Shown one piece after another: positions 34,928 to 36,285 of a stretch of 36,285 nucleotides of DNA (positions are counted from its first letter, which is position 1; every line of letters begins with the position of its first letter). The notes under the pieces were generated by a model that saw nothing but the letters and a program-made list of their open reading frames with translations, searched no databases and was not told the DNA's origin. The translations under genes were made by a program, and so were the position numbers. The stretch lies in NCBI GenBank assembly GCA_026705765.1, contig JAPPAB010000124.1, forward strand, positions 1 through 36,285, written 5' to 3'. This DNA is from Gemmatimonadota bacterium. GTDB taxonomy: Bacteria > Latescibacterota > UBA2968.

Positions 34928-36102
34928 CAGTCATTGAGTCGCAAGGGCATAAGGAGACAAAGATAATCTTCGCCTTCGAGTTGTTCACCAGGTCTGATGA
35001 TTCCCGCGGCAACAGCGCTGTCGAGTTCAAAGAGCACTTCGTCACAATGAATGCGCCGGAGTACGTCTTGTAGATAGCCGGAATTATATCCAATGGTCAT
35101 TTCATCTTCATCGTATTCAACGCCCATAGATTCGCGTGCTTCGCCTCCTATTTCCTGGCTGGTCGCTGATAATGCGAGTTCGTTCTTTTTGATTTCGAGC
35201 CGCAACTGATGGGTCTGAGCACTTGCCAGAATGGATACGCGCCGCACAGCGGGTAGCAATTGGCTGTTCGAAACACGAAGACGCTTGCCGTTGTTTTGGG
35301 GAATCACCTGTTCGTAATCGACATAGGGACCTTCAATCAGTCGAGAGAAAATCTGGATGGCGTCTTCGTCGCCCAGTGAAAAGAGCACATGGCTTTGCCC
35401 GAGTTGTACTTTTTGAAGATCCTCCCCCCCGCCCATGAGTTTAACGACGTGATTCAAAGCATGAGGGGGAACAATGGCTTCTCTGTTTTGATCGGGCAAC
35501 CCATCCTGTATCCGCGAATATTTGACCAGGCGATGACCATCTGTTGCCACCATGGTCATGCGTCCATTGCCAATCTGCCAGAGCACGCCTGTGAGTACCG
35601 GACGCGTTTCATCGCGAGACACGGCAAAGATCGTTTTAGAAATCATTTCGCCGAGGACATTGCTATCGGCCGAAGCCTCCTGAGCCTCCTCATCTTCATC
35701 GGACAGAAACGCGATCTCGGGACCATCGATCTCCTCAGGCAGATCGGGAAAATCGTCGGCAGGTACCGACATCAAGGCATACGTTCCTTCGGCACCACTT
35801 TGGCGCTGAAGCGTTACACGGCCTTCTTCTGCGGTGAGGGATAGGGATTCTTCGGGCAATTCGCGCACAATTTCTGAGAATTTGCGCGCTGGCACCGTTG
35901 TTGCCCCGGCGTCTTCAATGGTGGCTGAAAGTTTGCACGTTATTGATATATCGAGATCTGTGGCACTCAAACACACATCGCTGCCATTGTTTGCATCTAT
36001 CAGGATGTTGGACAATACTGGCAATGCGGTTTTAGAGGGCACAATATCAATCACAGCCTGGATACCTTTGAGGAGTTCATCTTTTTCTATTGATACTTTC
36101 AT
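34927..36102 (-). CDS. dnaN: DNA polymerase III subunit beta (sliding clamp)
   Basis: DnaN (391 residues) forms the dimeric ring that tethers DNA polymerase III to DNA. MKVSIEKDELLKGIQAVIDIVP, ALPVLSNILI, TVPARKFSEIVREL, TRPVLTGVLW and ATDGHRLVKYS are clamp signatures, and the C-terminus MPLRLND closes the protein-binding pocket. An acidic insertion (SDEDEEAQEASAD) lies between domains I and II. The frame extends to 36204, but residues before M35 do not match the family, and GGGAG lies about 11 bases before the ATG at 36102. It is the first gene of dnaN-recF-dciA-gyrB-gyrA, away from dnaA. Confidence 0.97.
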   Translation of the reverse strand: MKVSIEKDELLKGIQAVIDIVPSKTALPVLSNILIDANNGSDVCLSATDLDISITCKLSATIEDAGATTVPARKFSEIVRELPEESLSLTAEEGRVTLQRQSGAEGTYALMSVPADDFPDLPEEIDGPEIAFLSDEDEEAQEASADSNVLGEMISKTIFAVSRDETRPVLTGVLWQIGNGRMTMVATDGHRLVKYSRIQDGLPDQNREAIVPPHALNHVVKLMGGGEDLQKVQLGQSHVLFSLGDEDAIQIFSRLIEGPYVDYEQVIPQNNGKRLRVSNSQLLPAVRRVSILASAQTHQLRLEIKKNELALSATSQEIGGEARESMGVEYDEDEMTIGYNSGYLQDVLRRIHCDEVLFELDSAVAAGIIRPGEQLEGEDYLCLLMPLRLND

Positions 36103-36217
36103 GAATGCGTTTCTCCCGAGCGCGTTGAGCACTTTGTAAATGATTTTTTGGGGTGTTGTATAGCGCGTTTTTTTGAGGTCAAAAGAGGATGATTTTTTGT
36201 TCAATTACAGACATCAT

Positions 36218-36246
36218 AATTTACTGAATTTTAACGATTTTGTCAA
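36218..36246 (-). promoter_or_regulatory. candidate promoter of the dnaN operon
   Basis: On the minus strand a perfect TTGACA (36241-36246) and TAAATT (36218-36223) are 17 bases apart, giving a leader of about 110 bases. I found no DnaA box in the 183 bases between dnaN and the window edge. Confidence 0.55.
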
Positions 36247-36285
36247 CCTTGCATTTTGTCCGAAAACCCTCTGTGTCCCAAAGAG

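Noticed and set aside
36103-36204. 34-residue N-terminal extension of DnaN
   Set aside because: Clamp proteins begin at MKVSIEKDEL; the extension would cover the operon leader, just downstream of the promoter candidate.

Overview
This window looks like part of a chromosome of an uncultured, free-living, diderm bacterium. YidC has the large periplasmic domain typical of Gram-negative bacteria, there is a lipoprotein-type cyclophilin, and Shine-Dalgarno sites are recognisable. Five sulfatase-family enzymes, together with Gfo/Idh, BNR-repeat and cupin proteins, recall sulfatase-rich lineages such as Latescibacterota, Poribacteria or Planctomycetes. That placement is a guess from gene content; no rRNA is present to test it. 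I saw no tRNA, rRNA, CRISPR array, transposase or integrase.

Layout. 1-6.4 kb: a possible truncated gene end, a sulfatase-fold enzyme with Thr in place of the catalytic Cys (+), then on the minus strand a CDP-alcohol phosphatidyltransferase, thymidylate kinase, S41 protease and an arylsulfatase. 6.4-9.8 kb: a compact cluster of four DnaA-box-like sites, a lipoprotein cyclophilin (-), a fumarylacetoacetase-family enzyme (+), a small coiled-coil protein (-), a hairpin-rich non-coding stretch and an XRE regulator (+). 9.9-14.4 kb: the classic origin-side block rpmH-rnpA-yidC-mnmE-rsmG (-), with two parS-like sites, one downstream of rsmG and one between mnmE and rsmG. 14.4-16.9 kb: dnaA (+), followed by a terminator and a DnaA-box-rich, AT-rich region that is the best oriC candidate. 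16.9-18.9 kb: an AlkA-like glycosylase and a sulfatase (+). 18.9-27.4 kb: a tight nine-gene minus-strand operon with dehydrogenases, a cupin, two sulfatases, an unknown 96-residue protein, an oxidoreductase and a BNR-repeat protein. 27.5-28.8 kb: homoserine dehydrogenase (+). 28.8-36.1 kb: the replication operon dnaN-recF-dciA-gyrB-gyrA (-).

How the parts fit. The core genes are those normally clustered at a bacterial origin, but dnaA and dnaN are about 18.7 kb apart and in opposite orientation. A carbohydrate and sulfate-ester catabolic island lies between them. The simplest reading is an inversion and/or insertion near the origin. The nine-gene operon looks like intracellular processing of a small sulfated sugar or polyol: sulfatases without signal peptides remove sulfate, and NAD(P)-dependent dehydrogenases oxidise the product. 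The substrate is not identifiable from sequence alone.

The points most worth follow-up are the two separate DnaA-box clusters, the parS pair without parAB nearby, the Thr-type sulfatase homolog, the unknown protein inside the sulfatase operon, and the GyrA residues at the quinolone-binding positions.
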